A stretch of 64,000 bases of DNA, from positions 496,001 through 560,000 of the forward strand of contig NZ_JBPODT010000004.1 in assembly GCF_051390635.1 (NCBI RefSeq), written 5' to 3'. Source of the DNA: Microbaculum sp051390635 (GTDB lineage: Bacteria; Pseudomonadota; Alphaproteobacteria; Rhizobiales; Tepidamorphaceae). The position numbers and the translations under genes were made by a program. The notes beneath the pieces were generated by a model, which saw only the letters and a list, made by a program, of their open reading frames with translations, did no database searches and was not told where the DNA came from. Numbering within the stretch: position 1 is the first letter of the stretch; every line of letters begins with the position of its first letter. Shown piece by piece: positions 7,934-18,963 of this stretch.

Positions 7934-9808
7934 ATGACGCACAGACAGACATACGACGTCGTGGTGATCGGGGGCGGCCATGCGGGCTGCGAGGCCGCCG
8001 CGGCCGCCGCGCGCGCCGGCGCGACCGTGGCTCTTATCACCCAGGACCCGGCGAAGATCGGCGAGATGTCCTGCAATCCCGCGATCGGTGGGGTCGGCAA
8101 GGGTCACCTGGTTCGTGAGATCGACGCGCTGGACGGGCTGATGGGCCGGGTCGCGGATCGGGCAGGCATCCAGTTCCGGCTCCTGAACCGGCGCAAGGGC
8201 CCGGCCGTGCGCGGACCGCGTGCGCAGGCCGACAGGAAAATGTATCGCGCAGCGATGCAGGCCGAACTGGCGGATATCGGTAATCTCTATATCGTAGGCG
8301 GCGAGGCTGCGGATTTGGTCGTCGACGGCAATCGAGTCGGTGGCGTAACGACCGTTGACGGTCGGCACTTCTCCTCGGGCGCCGTCGTCGTGACGACCGG
8401 GACTTTCCTGCGCGGTCTCATTCATCTCGGTGAGAAGACGTGGCCCGCAGGTCGGGTCGGAGACAATCCGTCGGTGCGGCTGGCCGAGCGGATCGACTCC
8501 TTCGGGTTCCGTCTCGGACGGCTGAAGACGGGTACACCGCCGCGGCTCGATGGCCGGACGATCGATTGGGCGTCCCTGCAGCGCCAGCCCGGCGATACCG
8601 AACCGGTGCCTTTTTCCTTTTTGACCACAAAGATCCAGACGCCGCAGATCGATTGCCACATCACCCGGACCGTCGCGCGCACACATGAGATCATAGAGGC
8701 GAATCTCGGCCGATCCGCGATGTATTCCGGGCGGATCGAGAGCCGGGGGCCGCGCTATTGCCCCTCGATCGAGGACAAGGTCGTCCGCTTCGCCGATCGT
8801 GACAGCCACCAGATCTTCCTGGAGCCGGAGGGCCTGGACGACGATACCGTCTATCCGAACGGGATATCGACGTCGCTGCCCGAGGACGTCCAGAAGGCGA
8901 TCGTCGAATCCATGCCCGGGCTGGAGCGGGCCGTCATCCTGCGGCCTGGCTATGCGATCGAGTACGACTTCGTCGATCCGCGCGAGCTCGAGCCGACATT
9001 GCAGACGAAGCGAGTCGCGGGGCTTTTCCTGGCCGGTCAGATCAACGGCACGACCGGATACGAGGAGGCGGCCGCGCAGGGCCTGTTGGCGGGATTGAAC
9101 GCCGGTCGATTCGCATCCGGAACAGATGGGATCGTGATCGATCGGTCCGATGCCTATACCGGCGTTATGATCGATGACCTGGTCATGCGCGGGGTCAGCG
9201 AGCCCTATCGCATGTTTACCTCGCGGGCCGAATACCGGTTGACCCTGCGGGCCGACAACGCGGATCAGCGGTTGACGGGGTGGGGGATCGAACTCGGCTG
9301 TGTCGGCAATGAGCGGGCCCGGGGGTTCGAGGCGAAGATGGCCGCCCTGGAGGAGGCCAAGGTGCTTGCCGGTTCGCTCAGCCTGACACCGCAAGAGGCC
9401 GCGCGGCACGGGCTGACACTCAATCATGATGGACAGCGCCGGTCGGCCCTGGATCTGCTTGCCTATACGGATATCGACATGGCGCGGCTCGTTTCTGTCT
9501 GGCCGGAACTCGGTGCGCTACCGAAACAGATTGGCGAACAGCTCGAGATCGAGGCGCGCTATGCCGTCTATCTCGACAGGCAGAAGGCCGATATCGACCG
9601 GTTCCGGCGCGACGAAAATTTGGAGATGCCCGCGGATATGGATTTCGCGGGGATATCGGGGCTGACGAACGAGATCCGCGAGAAGCTGTCGACGGTCCGG
9701 CCGCGCTCGGTCGGACAGGCGGCGCGGATCGAAGGCATGACGCCGGCGGCGTTGCTCCTTCTCGCCGCCCACCTGCGGCGGCGCAGCGGCGGTCGCAAGA
9801 GTGCGTAG
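7934..9808 (+). CDS. mnmG: tRNA uridine-5-carboxymethylaminomethyl modification enzyme MnmG (GidA)
   Basis: MnmG is the FAD/NADH-dependent partner of MnmE in wobble-uridine modification. The N-terminal dinucleotide-binding motif reads VVVIGGGHAGCEAA. It is followed by the family signature MSCNPAIGGVGKGHLVREID, the GxP segment GRLKTGTPPRLDGRTIDW, SGRIESRGPRYCPSIEDK, and QINGTTGYEEAAAQGLLAG with the conserved C-terminal fold. The length of 624 residues is normal. ATG 7934 is the obvious start although no strong ribosome site precedes it. The 139-bp gap from mnmE contains two parS-like sites. Its end overlaps the rsmG GTG start by 8 nt. Confidence 0.97.
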   Translation: MTHRQTYDVVVIGGGHAGCEAAAAAARAGATVALITQDPAKIGEMSCNPAIGGVGKGHLVREIDALDGLMGRVADRAGIQFRLLNRRKGPAVRGPRAQADRKMYRAAMQAELADIGNLYIVGGEAADLVVDGNRVGGVTTVDGRHFSSGAVVVTTGTFLRGLIHLGEKTWPAGRVGDNPSVRLAERIDSFGFRLGRLKTGTPPRLDGRTIDWASLQRQPGDTEPVPFSFLTTKIQTPQIDCHITRTVARTHEIIEANLGRSAMYSGRIESRGPRYCPSIEDKVVRFADRDSHQIFLEPEGLDDDTVYPNGISTSLPEDVQKAIVESMPGLERAVILRPGYAIEYDFVDPRELEPTLQTKRVAGLFLAGQINGTTGYEEAAAQGLLAGLNAGRFASGTDGIVIDRSDAYTGVMIDDLVMRGVSEPYRMFTSRAEYRLTLRADNADQRLTGWGIELGCVGNERARGFEAKMAALEEAKVLAGSLSLTPQEAARHGLTLNHDGQRRSALDLLAYTDIDMARLVSVWPELGALPKQIGEQLEIEARYAVYLDRQKADIDRFRRDENLEMPADMDFAGISGLTNEIREKLSTVRPRSVGQAARIEGMTPAALLLLAAHLRRRSGGRKSA

Positions 9809-10472
9809 CAATTCCAAAATTGATTCGGATGCGGATCGGGCGGACGGTCTGGCGCTCGTGCGCGGCCTCGTCGACGTTTCACGTGAAACAGAGGCAAAAC
9901 TGGATAACTACGTGGACGAGCTCAAAAAGTGGAGCAAAGCCAAGAACCTGGTTGGTCCGGATACGCTTTCGAGCCTGTGGACAAGGCATATAGCCGATTG
10001 TGCACAGGCTGTGGCTTGTGCGCCCGGCGCCCGGCGCTGGGTGGATCTGGGCTCGGGCGCCGGATTGCCGGGCATGGTCGTCGCGATCCTCATGGCCGAG
10101 AAATCGGGCGCCGCGGTGCATCTGGTCGAATCACTGTCGGGCAAGTGCGCCTTCCTGCGCGCCGCCGCGCGGCGCACCGGCGCGCCCGCGACCGTGCACT
10201 GCGAGCGAATAGAGACATTCGTCGAACGGTGGCACGACCCCGTCGACGTGGTGACCGCCAGGGCGCTCGCACCATTGGAAAAGCTGTTGAAAATGGCCGC
10301 TCCGATGATCGCGCGCGGGGCTATCGCGGTTTTCCACAAGGGCCAAGATGTAGAGCGTGAATTGACCCGGGCCTCAACATGTTGGAGATTTAGCTACAGA
10401 CTCGTACCGAGCCGGACACAAGCGGGCAGTGCCCTGGTCATCGTTGATGACTGTGTCCGCAAAAGCGCCTAA
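9801..10472 (+). CDS. rsmG: 16S rRNA (guanine-527-N7)-methyltransferase RsmG (GidB)
   Basis: RsmG methylates G527 of 16S rRNA using S-adenosylmethionine. The SAM-binding motif WVDLGSGAGLPGMVVAIL is at about residues 74-91, followed by VHLVESLSGKCAFL and, later, VDVVTARALAPLEKLL, all typical. The frame starts at GTG 9801, overlapping the mnmG stop (8 nt), and gives 223 residues. An internal segment reading VSRET is encoded by a parS-like site (9875-9890), an arrangement seen in many bacterial rsmG genes. It lies 32 nt upstream of parA in the same orientation. Confidence 0.93.
   Translation: MRSNSKIDSDADRADGLALVRGLVDVSRETEAKLDNYVDELKKWSKAKNLVGPDTLSSLWTRHIADCAQAVACAPGARRWVDLGSGAGLPGMVVAILMAEKSGAAVHLVESLSGKCAFLRAAARRTGAPATVHCERIETFVERWHDPVDVVTARALAPLEKLLKMAAPMIARGAIAVFHKGQDVERELTRASTCWRFSYRLVPSRTQAGSALVIVDDCVRKSA
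9875..9890. promoter_or_regulatory. parS-like site 3, inside rsmG
   Basis: CGTTTCACGTGAAACA matches the parS consensus at 15 of 16 positions and has the full GTTTCACGTGAAAC palindrome. It lies within the rsmG coding sequence, encoding Val-Ser-Arg-Glu-Thr. Confidence 0.88.
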
Positions 10473-10504
10473 AGACCTGTAGATCGTATCCGGAGGCCTG
10501 CCGC

Positions 10505-11317
10505 ATGACACCGCGCGTCATTACCATCGCCAACCAGAAGGGCGGGGTCGGCAAGACGACCACGACCATTAATCTGGGGACCGCGCTTGCCGCCATCGGC
10601 GAACGTGTCCTCGTCGTCGATCTCGATCCACAGGGCAATGCCTCGACCGGCCTCGGCATCGACCGCAACATGCGCGACCGGTCGGTCTACGATGTGCTGA
10701 CCGGCGAGAGGAGCCTGGTCGACGGTATCATGGACACCGCGGTGCCGCGGCTTTCGGTGGTGCCCTCGACCCTCGATCTGCTCGGGTTCGAGCAGGAGGT
10801 GATGGGCGCGCACGACCGGTCCTTCCGGCTGCGCAACGCGATCCGGCAACCTTTCGGGGCCGGGGCGGCGCACGACGACGACGATTTCGGCATCGACTAC
10901 GTGCTGATCGATTGTCCGCCTTCGTTGAACCTGCTGACCATCAACGCGCTGAGCGCGGCCAACTCGGTGCTGGTTCCGCTGCAATGCGAGTTCTTCGCGC
11001 TGGAGGGCCTGAGCCAGCTCCTGCAGACGGTCGAACACGTCAAGACCGCCCTGAACCCGTCGCTGTCGATCCACGGCATCGTGCTGACCATGTTCGACCG
11101 CCGCAACAACCTGTCGGGGCAGGTGGTCGACGACGTGCGCCGGCATATGGGCCAGAACGTCTACGAAACGGTGATCCCGCGCAACGTGCGGGTGTCCGAG
11201 GCGCCGTCGTTCGGAAAGCCGGTGCTGCTCTATGACATGCACTGCGCCGGAAGCCAGGCGTATATTCGACTCGCATCCGAAATAATCCAGCGTGAACGCC
11301 GCCTGAGGGCTGCTTGA
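10505..11317 (+). CDS. parA: chromosome partitioning ATPase ParA
   Basis: ParA is the Walker-type ATPase that forms a DNA-bound gradient and moves ParB-parS complexes. The protein opens with IANQKGGVGKTTTTINLG (deviant Walker A, KGGVGKTT), followed by VLVVDLDPQGNASTGLG, DYVLIDCPPSLNLLTINAL (Walker B) and VPLQCEFFALEGLSQLL. The length of 270 residues is normal for a chromosomal Soj/ParA. GGAGG lies 8-12 nt before ATG 10505. It is followed 37 nt later by parB. Location close to the candidate origin and the parS cluster fits chromosomal rather than plasmid partition. Confidence 0.96.
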   Translation: MTPRVITIANQKGGVGKTTTTINLGTALAAIGERVLVVDLDPQGNASTGLGIDRNMRDRSVYDVLTGERSLVDGIMDTAVPRLSVVPSTLDLLGFEQEVMGAHDRSFRLRNAIRQPFGAGAAHDDDDFGIDYVLIDCPPSLNLLTINALSAANSVLVPLQCEFFALEGLSQLLQTVEHVKTALNPSLSIHGIVLTMFDRRNNLSGQVVDDVRRHMGQNVYETVIPRNVRVSEAPSFGKPVLLYDMHCAGSQAYIRLASEIIQRERRLRAA

Positions 11318-11354
11318 CCCTTACGTAACCGTAACTCGATTCGGATCCGCAACA

Positions 11355-12272
11355 ATGACGATGGCGAAACCCGCAGCGACGACAATGGCGAAGAAGGAAG
11401 ACGGCGGCCAAGGCGGCCCGTCGCGGCTCGGACGCGGCCTTGCCGCGCTGATCGGCGATGTCGATACCGAGAAATCGGCGCTGGACCGTGCCCGCGGCCA
11501 GCGGCGGATCCCGATTGAGTTCCTGCGCCCCAATCCGCGCAACCCGCGCAAGCGTTTCGGCGACGACGATCTCGCGGATCTTGCTGCGTCGATCCGCGAA
11601 AAGGGAATCGTGCAGCCGATCCTGGTGCGCGCCACGCCGGAGGATGCCGACCGGTTCGAGATCATCGCCGGCGAGCGGCGCTGGCGCGCGGCCCAGCGCG
11701 CCGGCCTGCACGAGGTGCCGGTCGTCGTCCACAAGGTCGGCGACCGCGAGGCCCTCGAGATCGCGATCATCGAGAACGTCCAGCGCGCCGATCTCAATCC
11801 GCTCGAGGAGGCCGAAGGCTACCAGCGCCTCATCGACGAGTTCGCCTATACCCAGGCGGAGCTCGGCGACGTCATAGGAAAGAGTCGAAGCCACGTCGCT
11901 AACACATTGAGATTATTGAAACTTCCAAATCCTGTCCAGGACATGATCGCCGATGGCAGCCTGAGCGCGGGGCATGCCCGCACGCTCGTCACCCACGACG
12001 ATCCCGAGAACCTGGCGCGGGAAATCATCGAAAGCGGCCTCAATGTCCGCGAGGCCGAGGCGCTGATGAAGCGGCCGGAGAAGACCGCGCACGAACCCGC
12101 AACGGCGTCCGACAAGGACGCGGACACCCGGGCGATCGAGAAGCGCCTGTCCGACGCGCTCGGCCTGGCCGTCGACCTCAGGCACAAGCCATCGGGCACC
12201 GGCGAGCTCAGGATCCGCTACAAGACGCTGGAACAGCTCGACGGCGTCATCGACCGTCTCGTCAACAAATAG
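11355..12272 (+). CDS. parB: chromosome partitioning protein ParB
   Basis: ParB binds parS and spreads as a CTP-dependent clamp. The 305-residue protein has the N-terminal ParA-interacting segment RLGRGLAALIGD, the CTPase/ParB-N domain with NPRNPRKRF, IREKGIVQPILVR and the GERRWRA motif, and ENVQRADLNPLEEAEGY. A helix-turn-helix follows (YTQAELGDVIGKSRSHVANTLRLL) and then a C-terminal dimer domain ending DGVIDRLVNK. ATG 11355 lacks a strong ribosome site, so coupling to parA is possible; ATG 11361 is an alternative. Its end is 11 bp from the convergent holA. Confidence 0.96.
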   Translation: MTMAKPAATTMAKKEDGGQGGPSRLGRGLAALIGDVDTEKSALDRARGQRRIPIEFLRPNPRNPRKRFGDDDLADLAASIREKGIVQPILVRATPEDADRFEIIAGERRWRAAQRAGLHEVPVVVHKVGDREALEIAIIENVQRADLNPLEEAEGYQRLIDEFAYTQAELGDVIGKSRSHVANTLRLLKLPNPVQDMIADGSLSAGHARTLVTHDDPENLAREIIESGLNVREAEALMKRPEKTAHEPATASDKDADTRAIEKRLSDALGLAVDLRHKPSGTGELRIRYKTLEQLDGVIDRLVNK

Positions 12273-12283
12273 GGTATTCGGGG

Positions 12284-13315
12284 CTACCGCCCCTGACGCG
12301 GGCCGCGCGCGGCGCCGGCAAGCGTGATCAGCGCGCGGCTGGTCATCGCGTCGGCGAGGTCGGGTTCGAGCCGAACGCTTGCTTCGGTCGCCGCGATCAG
12401 CTCGAGGGCTCGGCCCAGCGCCTCCGGCGACCACAATCCGAGCTGGCGGCGGAACCCGTTCTGGCGCTTGAAGAATACCGGAGGGCGCAGCTCGCGCATG
12501 GCGGCGTCGGCGGTTGCGCCGCGATCGATCTTCAGCCGCGCCTCCGACAATTGCATGAAATGGCGCGACAGCGCGGAAACGACGCTGCCCGGCGCGGTGC
12601 CGGCGGCAAGGCAGCGGCGCAGCACGAGATCGGCCTGGCCGGCGTCGCCCACGGCGGTCGAATCGATCAGCACGTCCAGCTCGAGCGCCGAGGCGTCGCC
12701 GACGACGGCGCCGACATCCTCGATCTCGACGCGCTCGCGGCCGTGGCAATAGGTGGCGAGCTTGCGCAATTCGCCGCGCGAGGCGAGGCGGTCGCCGCCG
12801 AGAAGGCGCGTCAATGCCGCCCGCGCGTCGGGGCTGACCTGCAACCCGGCCGCCGCCATCTCTTCGGTGACGAGGGTCTCGACCGCGCGGGCGTCGTCGA
12901 CATAGCAGGGGATGGCAACGGCCTGGTCGGACTTCTCGATCGCCTTGCGCAGCGGCGAGGACGGTTTCAGGTCGCCGCCCTCGATGACGACGATGGCCTC
13001 GCGCGGCGGATCGGACAGCAGCGGCTGCACGGCGGGCAAAATGTTCTTCGAGCCGGCAGGGACGCGGATTGCCCTCCGGCCGCCAAACATCGGCACCGAA
13101 TGGGCTTCCTCGGCAAGGCGCTCCGGCGCGCCGGGCAGGCCGTCGCCCTCGATCACGGCGCGCGCCATGGGGTCGGCGTCCGGCCCCAGGAAGCCGTCGA
13201 TGATCGCCCGCGCCCGTTCACCGACGAGGCCGGTATCGGGGCCGTAGACCAGGGCGACCGGCTTGTCGGGTCGTTTGAGGAAACGGCCGACCGCTTCGCC
13301 CTTGAGCGCGGTCAT
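12284..13315 (-). CDS. holA: DNA polymerase III subunit delta
   Basis: HolA is the clamp-loader delta subunit that opens the beta clamp. The protein has the delta N-terminus typical of alphaproteobacteria (ALVYGPDTGLVGERARAII), SVPMFGGRRAIRV, and RELRKLATYCHGRERVEIEDV, followed by the helical C-terminal domain ending with VALRALITLAG-like sequence. The length of 343 residues is normal. Its ATG overlaps the lptE stop by 4 nt (ATGA), so leuS, lptE and holA form one translationally coupled operon, as commonly seen in alphaproteobacteria. It is convergent with parB. Confidence 0.93.
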   Translation of the reverse strand: MTALKGEAVGRFLKRPDKPVALVYGPDTGLVGERARAIIDGFLGPDADPMARAVIEGDGLPGAPERLAEEAHSVPMFGGRRAIRVPAGSKNILPAVQPLLSDPPREAIVVIEGGDLKPSSPLRKAIEKSDQAVAIPCYVDDARAVETLVTEEMAAAGLQVSPDARAALTRLLGGDRLASRGELRKLATYCHGRERVEIEDVGAVVGDASALELDVLIDSTAVGDAGQADLVLRRCLAAGTAPGSVVSALSRHFMQLSEARLKIDRGATADAAMRELRPPVFFKRQNGFRRQLGLWSPEALGRALELIAATEASVRLEPDLADAMTSRALITLAGAARGPRQGR

Positions 13316-13936
13316 AGCTGCGGCGCGCCGTAGGTCTGTTCCTGGTCGTCGAAGATGGTGTCGCCCGTCGTCGTCAGCTCGTCGTCGTCGGGTTCGGCCG
13401 TGTCGACCGCCTTGTAGCTCTTGCCGGTGGCGAAGAAGGAGGCGAGCCGCAGGTGGATATCGGCGGCGACTTCCTTGGCGGCGCGGTTCTCCGCGTCGAT
13501 CATCGCGCGATCGTTGGAAAAACGCTGGTTGAAATAGTCCATCGAGGCGACCCGCGTGACCGTCCCCGACGTCAGCGTTCCTTCCTCGCCCACCTTCTTG
13601 AGCGTATAGCGGACCTGGAGGCGCATGTTGCGGCCGCCGGGCAGGCCGGAAATCGACCGGGTCAGCACGTTGGTGTAGCGCGACCGGACGTTGAGCTCGA
13701 CCATGTAGCTGCCGCCGGATTCGGCGCCGCCGTTCATGTTGAACAGGAGGTCGTTGCGGATCTTCTGGCCGACGCGTCCCTCGACCGGCGCAACGTCAAC
13801 ATCGGCGAGCGCCGTGGTGGTCATGCCACCGGTGCCGGTCGCTGCCGGGCCGTAAAGGGGCTGCACCTGGCAGCCGCCGAGGAACGTCGCGACGAGGAGG
13901 CCGAGCGCGAGGGCGGCTTTGCGCGGCAATGCGAAA

Positions 13937-13950
<14 letters not shown>
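13312..13950 (-). CDS. lptE: LPS-assembly lipoprotein LptE
   Basis: LptE plugs the LptD barrel in the outer membrane and helps place lipopolysaccharide. The N-terminus has a short basic region, a hydrophobic core and a lipobox (ATFLGGC) giving a lipidated Cys at about residue 27, followed by QVQPLYGP, a typical start of alphaproteobacterial LptE. The acidic C-terminal tail is non-conserved. The ATG lies within the 3' end of leuS (14-nt overlap) and the stop overlaps holA. The family is divergent; position between leuS and holA is strong support. Confidence 0.88.
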
Positions 13951-16552
<2,602 letters not shown>

Positions 16553-16649
16553 TCGATGAGGTTCGGTCGCTTGAAGTTTCGCGTAGATGGCCCGAAACCC
16601 CTGGTTCGGTCAATGGTGGCGGCGAATCAACGCGCCGGGCGTCGGCCCG

Positions 16650-16964
16650 TCACGCTGCTCGTGGTTCGATCCCCGCCAACTCCTCGCCGATACGGCGGCG
16701 CCGTTCCATAAGGTCGTGATCGGCCTGCAGACCGAGGAAAAATCCTTCCGACATCCCAAAATAGCGCGCCAGCCGCAGATCCGTGTCGGCGGTGATCGCC
16801 CGTTTTCCCAGCACGATTTCGTTGATCCGGCGCGGCGGCACGTGCACGGCCCGGGCGAGCGCGTTCTGGCTGAGCCCCATGGGCTTCAGGAATTCCTCAA
16901 GCAGAATCTCGCCCGGGTGCGGATTCGGCAAGAGGTCAGCGGTGATAGTCGACAATTTCGACAT
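16650..16964 (-). CDS. higA: HigA-type antitoxin (XRE family)
   Basis: This 104-residue protein is a HigA/VapI-type antitoxin. LPNPHPGEILLEEFLKPMGL is the classic HigA N-terminus, followed by a helix-turn-helix (SQNALARAVHVPPRRINEIV), LGKRAITADTDLRLARYFG and a short basic tail. ATG 16964 is preceded by a strong GGGAGGA site. HigA binds HigB and represses its own operon. The upstream higB is frameshifted so that its 5' part reads without a stop into this gene, making a continuous frame of up to 230 codons back to 17342. HigA may therefore be made alone or as a HigB'-HigA fusion. Confidence 0.88.
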   Translation of the reverse strand: MSKLSTITADLLPNPHPGEILLEEFLKPMGLSQNALARAVHVPPRRINEIVLGKRAITADTDLRLARYFGMSEGFFLGLQADHDLMERRRRIGEELAGIEPRAA

Positions 16965-17213
16965 TGCGCGGTCCTCCCTCATCCCACACGAAACAGATAC
17001 GCCATTGATCCGGATACCGTGCTGGCCGACACGGTTTCCCTTGAGCGCCTCGAGGCGGTTGCCGGGCGGAACGCGCATGTCGTCAAGCACGCGCGCCTGA
17101 TTGAGCATTCGCAGTTTGCGCATCGCAACCGCCTGACTATCCGATGGCAGCTTGCGACTTCGCCGTCCCGACCAGATCGCTTCCGTCTCAGGGTCGGCAA
17201 GGCTCCGGATCAT
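16936..17213 (-). pseudogene. higB: HigB-type toxin (RelE superfamily), frameshifted
   Basis: The first ~70 residues are clear HigB: MIRSLADPETEAIWSGRRSR, then RKLRMLNQARVLDDMRVPPG and NRLEALKGNRVGQHGIRIN. After IRIN the frame changes. A one-frame jump restores the family C-terminus RICFVWDEGGPRNVEIVDYH with a stop at 16936-16938. Intact relatives usually read RINDQWRICFVW, so the data fit a loss of about 7 bp that removed DQ/W codons. In the present frame the sequence runs straight into HigA. The loss removes the toxin core beta strands, so RNase activity is unlikely. Start ATG 17213. A palindrome at 17239-17255 lies just upstream. Confidence 0.8.
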
Positions 17214-17238
17214 GGGCAACCATACGCCGTGCCAAAGT

Positions 17239-17255
17239 ATAACGGTAGGCGTTAT
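17239..17255. promoter_or_regulatory. palindromic operator upstream of higBA
   Basis: ATAACG-N5-CGTTAT is a perfect 6-bp inverted repeat 25 bp upstream of the higB start. On the minus strand it contains GTTATA, a plausible -10 element. HigA proteins typically repress from such palindromes; the link here is positional. Confidence 0.5.
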
Positions 17256-17362
17256 GGGGCGTCGGTTCCGAATGCGACGGAAATCCGCGTGCGGTCTTGC
17301 AACGCACCTGTCCTCAACGCATCGTGCGCCGAATTCCAGCAACGCGAGCCGACAATCAAGCC

Positions 17363-18034
17363 ATGACAGCCGCCGATCGCCTCACCGAAGTCCTCTCCAA
17401 CATCCGTGCGGCGGAGGCCGAGACCGGGCGTCCGGACGGGTCGGTGACGCTCGTTGCCGTCTCCAAGACCTTCGGGGCCGATGCCATCGAACCGGTGATC
17501 GCGGCCGGCCAGCGCACCTTCGGCGAGAACCGCGTGCAGGAATCCCAGGCCAAGTGGCCGGCATTGAAGGCGGCCTATCCCGATATCGAGCTGCATCTGA
17601 TCGGCCCGCTGCAGACCAACAAGGTGAAGGAGGCCGTCGCGCTGTTCGACGTGATCGAGACCGTCGACCGCGACAAGCTGGCCCGCGCGCTGGCGAAGGA
17701 AATGGACGCGCAGGGCAAGAGCCTCCGGCTCTTCGTCCAGGTCAACACGGGCGCGGAGGAGCAGAAGGCCGGTGTCCTGCCGGAGGAGGCGGCCGCGTTC
17801 GTCCGGCGCTGCCGCGAGGAGCACGGGCTTGCGATCGAGGGGCTGATGGCGATCCCGCCCTTCGACGAGCCGCCGGCGCCGCATTTCGCGCTGCTCGCCA
17901 AACTCGCCGGGGAAATCGGCCTGAAAACGATCTCGATGGGCATGAGCGCCGACTACGAGATCGCGGTGGCGCACGGGGCAACTCATGTGCGGGTGGGCAG
18001 CGCGATCTTTGGGACCCGGCCTAAGCCGGTTTGA
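17363..18034 (+). CDS. YggS-family pyridoxal-phosphate homeostasis protein
   Basis: This is a PLPBP/YggS-type protein, a PLP-binding TIM barrel without a known catalytic activity that balances vitamin B6 and amino-acid pools. Motifs are LVAVSKTFGADAIEPVIAAG (the lysine in VSK binds PLP), FGENRVQE, HLIGPLQTNKVKEAV, FVQVNTG, EGLMAIPP and SMGMSADYEIAVAHGATHVR ending GSAIFGTR. ATG 17363 gives 223 residues. It is divergent from the higBA locus. A large inverted repeat follows. Confidence 0.93.
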   Translation: MTAADRLTEVLSNIRAAEAETGRPDGSVTLVAVSKTFGADAIEPVIAAGQRTFGENRVQESQAKWPALKAAYPDIELHLIGPLQTNKVKEAVALFDVIETVDRDKLARALAKEMDAQGKSLRLFVQVNTGAEEQKAGVLPEEAAAFVRRCREEHGLAIEGLMAIPPFDEPPAPHFALLAKLAGEIGLKTISMGMSADYEIAVAHGATHVRVGSAIFGTRPKPV

Positions 18035-18081
18035 GCGCTTCTGGGGTCTGATTGCCCGCGCCCGTGCCCGTTGCGCGGCAT

Positions 18082-18180
18082 CATGGGCCCTGGATCAAGT
18101 CCAGGGCACGCGGCTGCGATGTGGAGCACGGCCGTGCCACTTGAACAAACTGGTGCCCTGGACTTGATCCAGGGCCCATG
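18082..18180. repeat. long inverted repeat with 28-bp perfect arms
   Basis: The arm at 18082-18109 is the exact reverse complement of 18153-18180, with a 43-bp loop. Each arm contains its own small palindrome (CCCTGGA-TCAAG-TCCAGGG). A third copy of the arm core lies at 52726-52753. The whole 18035-18333 interval holds no recognisable gene; a transcript would fold into a strong stem, so it could also end yggS transcription. This is an intergenic palindromic repeat of the kind scattered in alphaproteobacterial genomes. Confidence 0.85.
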
Positions 18181-18333
18181 GCGGCACCGCCCGAACAGGC
18201 CTGGACATCCGTCCTACCCATCCGTCATGCCCCGGCTCGTTTCAGGCATCGCGTGTCCACGCCCGGCAATGACGTTGCGGGCGGGTTCGGTTGCAATGCG
18301 AGCGCTGGAGCGTTGCCATCGCGGCAACCGCCA

Positions 18334-18867
18334 CTAGCCGATGGCGATGACCGTATCCGGCCCGAGTCGCGGCAGCAGGCGAATCATGTCGGCGCGCCGG
18401 AGCGCGACGCAGCCTTCGGTGGGCTGGAAGCCGGGCTTCGCCAGATGCATGAAAATCGCGCTGCCGAAGCCCTTTCGCGGCGGCGCGTCGTTGTGGCCGA
18501 TCACAATAACGAGATCATAGAGGTGATCGTCGCGCCACATGCGTTCGTGCCGGGCGGCGAACGGCAGGATCACGGGCCGGTTGTAAAACCCGCTCTGTGG
18601 GTCGTCGCACCAGCCGAGATCCGGGGTGATCGCCTCGATATCGAGCCCGGTTGGCGGAACCGGGCCCCGATCGGGGCGGAAATAGAGCTTTCTCAAGGGA
18701 AACTCGCCGCGCGGGCTGGCGCCGTCGCCCTCGCGCTTAGCCGTCGTGATGCCGCCGCGTCCGAGCGCGCAGGGGACCGCGAGACCATCGGCGGAGAGCA
18801 GGCCGGTGTGCCGATCGGGGCCGGTCTTGTGGACCCGGAGCCGTCTCAGGTATCGCCTTGCCGCCAC
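18334..18867 (-). CDS. L,D-transpeptidase family protein (YkuD domain)
   Basis: L,D-transpeptidases form 3-3 crosslinks in peptidoglycan or attach proteins to it. The C-terminal half has the catalytic region: VIGHNDAPPRKGFGSAIFMH, then PTEGCVALRRADM with the nucleophilic Cys. Upstream are GRGGITTAKREGDGASPRGE and FPLRKLYFRP, typical of the small rhizobial members. GTG 18867 is chosen because GGGAGAGGG lies just upstream; an earlier TTG at 18915 has no such site. That gives 177 residues. No convincing signal peptide is visible with either start. It is divergent from the response regulator gene by about 96 bp. Confidence 0.82.
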   Translation of the reverse strand: MAARRYLRRLRVHKTGPDRHTGLLSADGLAVPCALGRGGITTAKREGDGASPRGEFPLRKLYFRPDRGPVPPTGLDIEAITPDLGWCDDPQSGFYNRPVILPFAARHERMWRDDHLYDLVIVIGHNDAPPRKGFGSAIFMHLAKPGFQPTEGCVALRRADMIRLLPRLGPDTVIAIG

Positions 18868-18963
18868 TATCCCTCTCCCGCCCCGGAGTTGAGCCGCCTT
18901 GCGGTCCGTAACCAACGTGTTCTACACCGGTGACGGGGCCGGTGCGACATTTCGGAGAACGCA

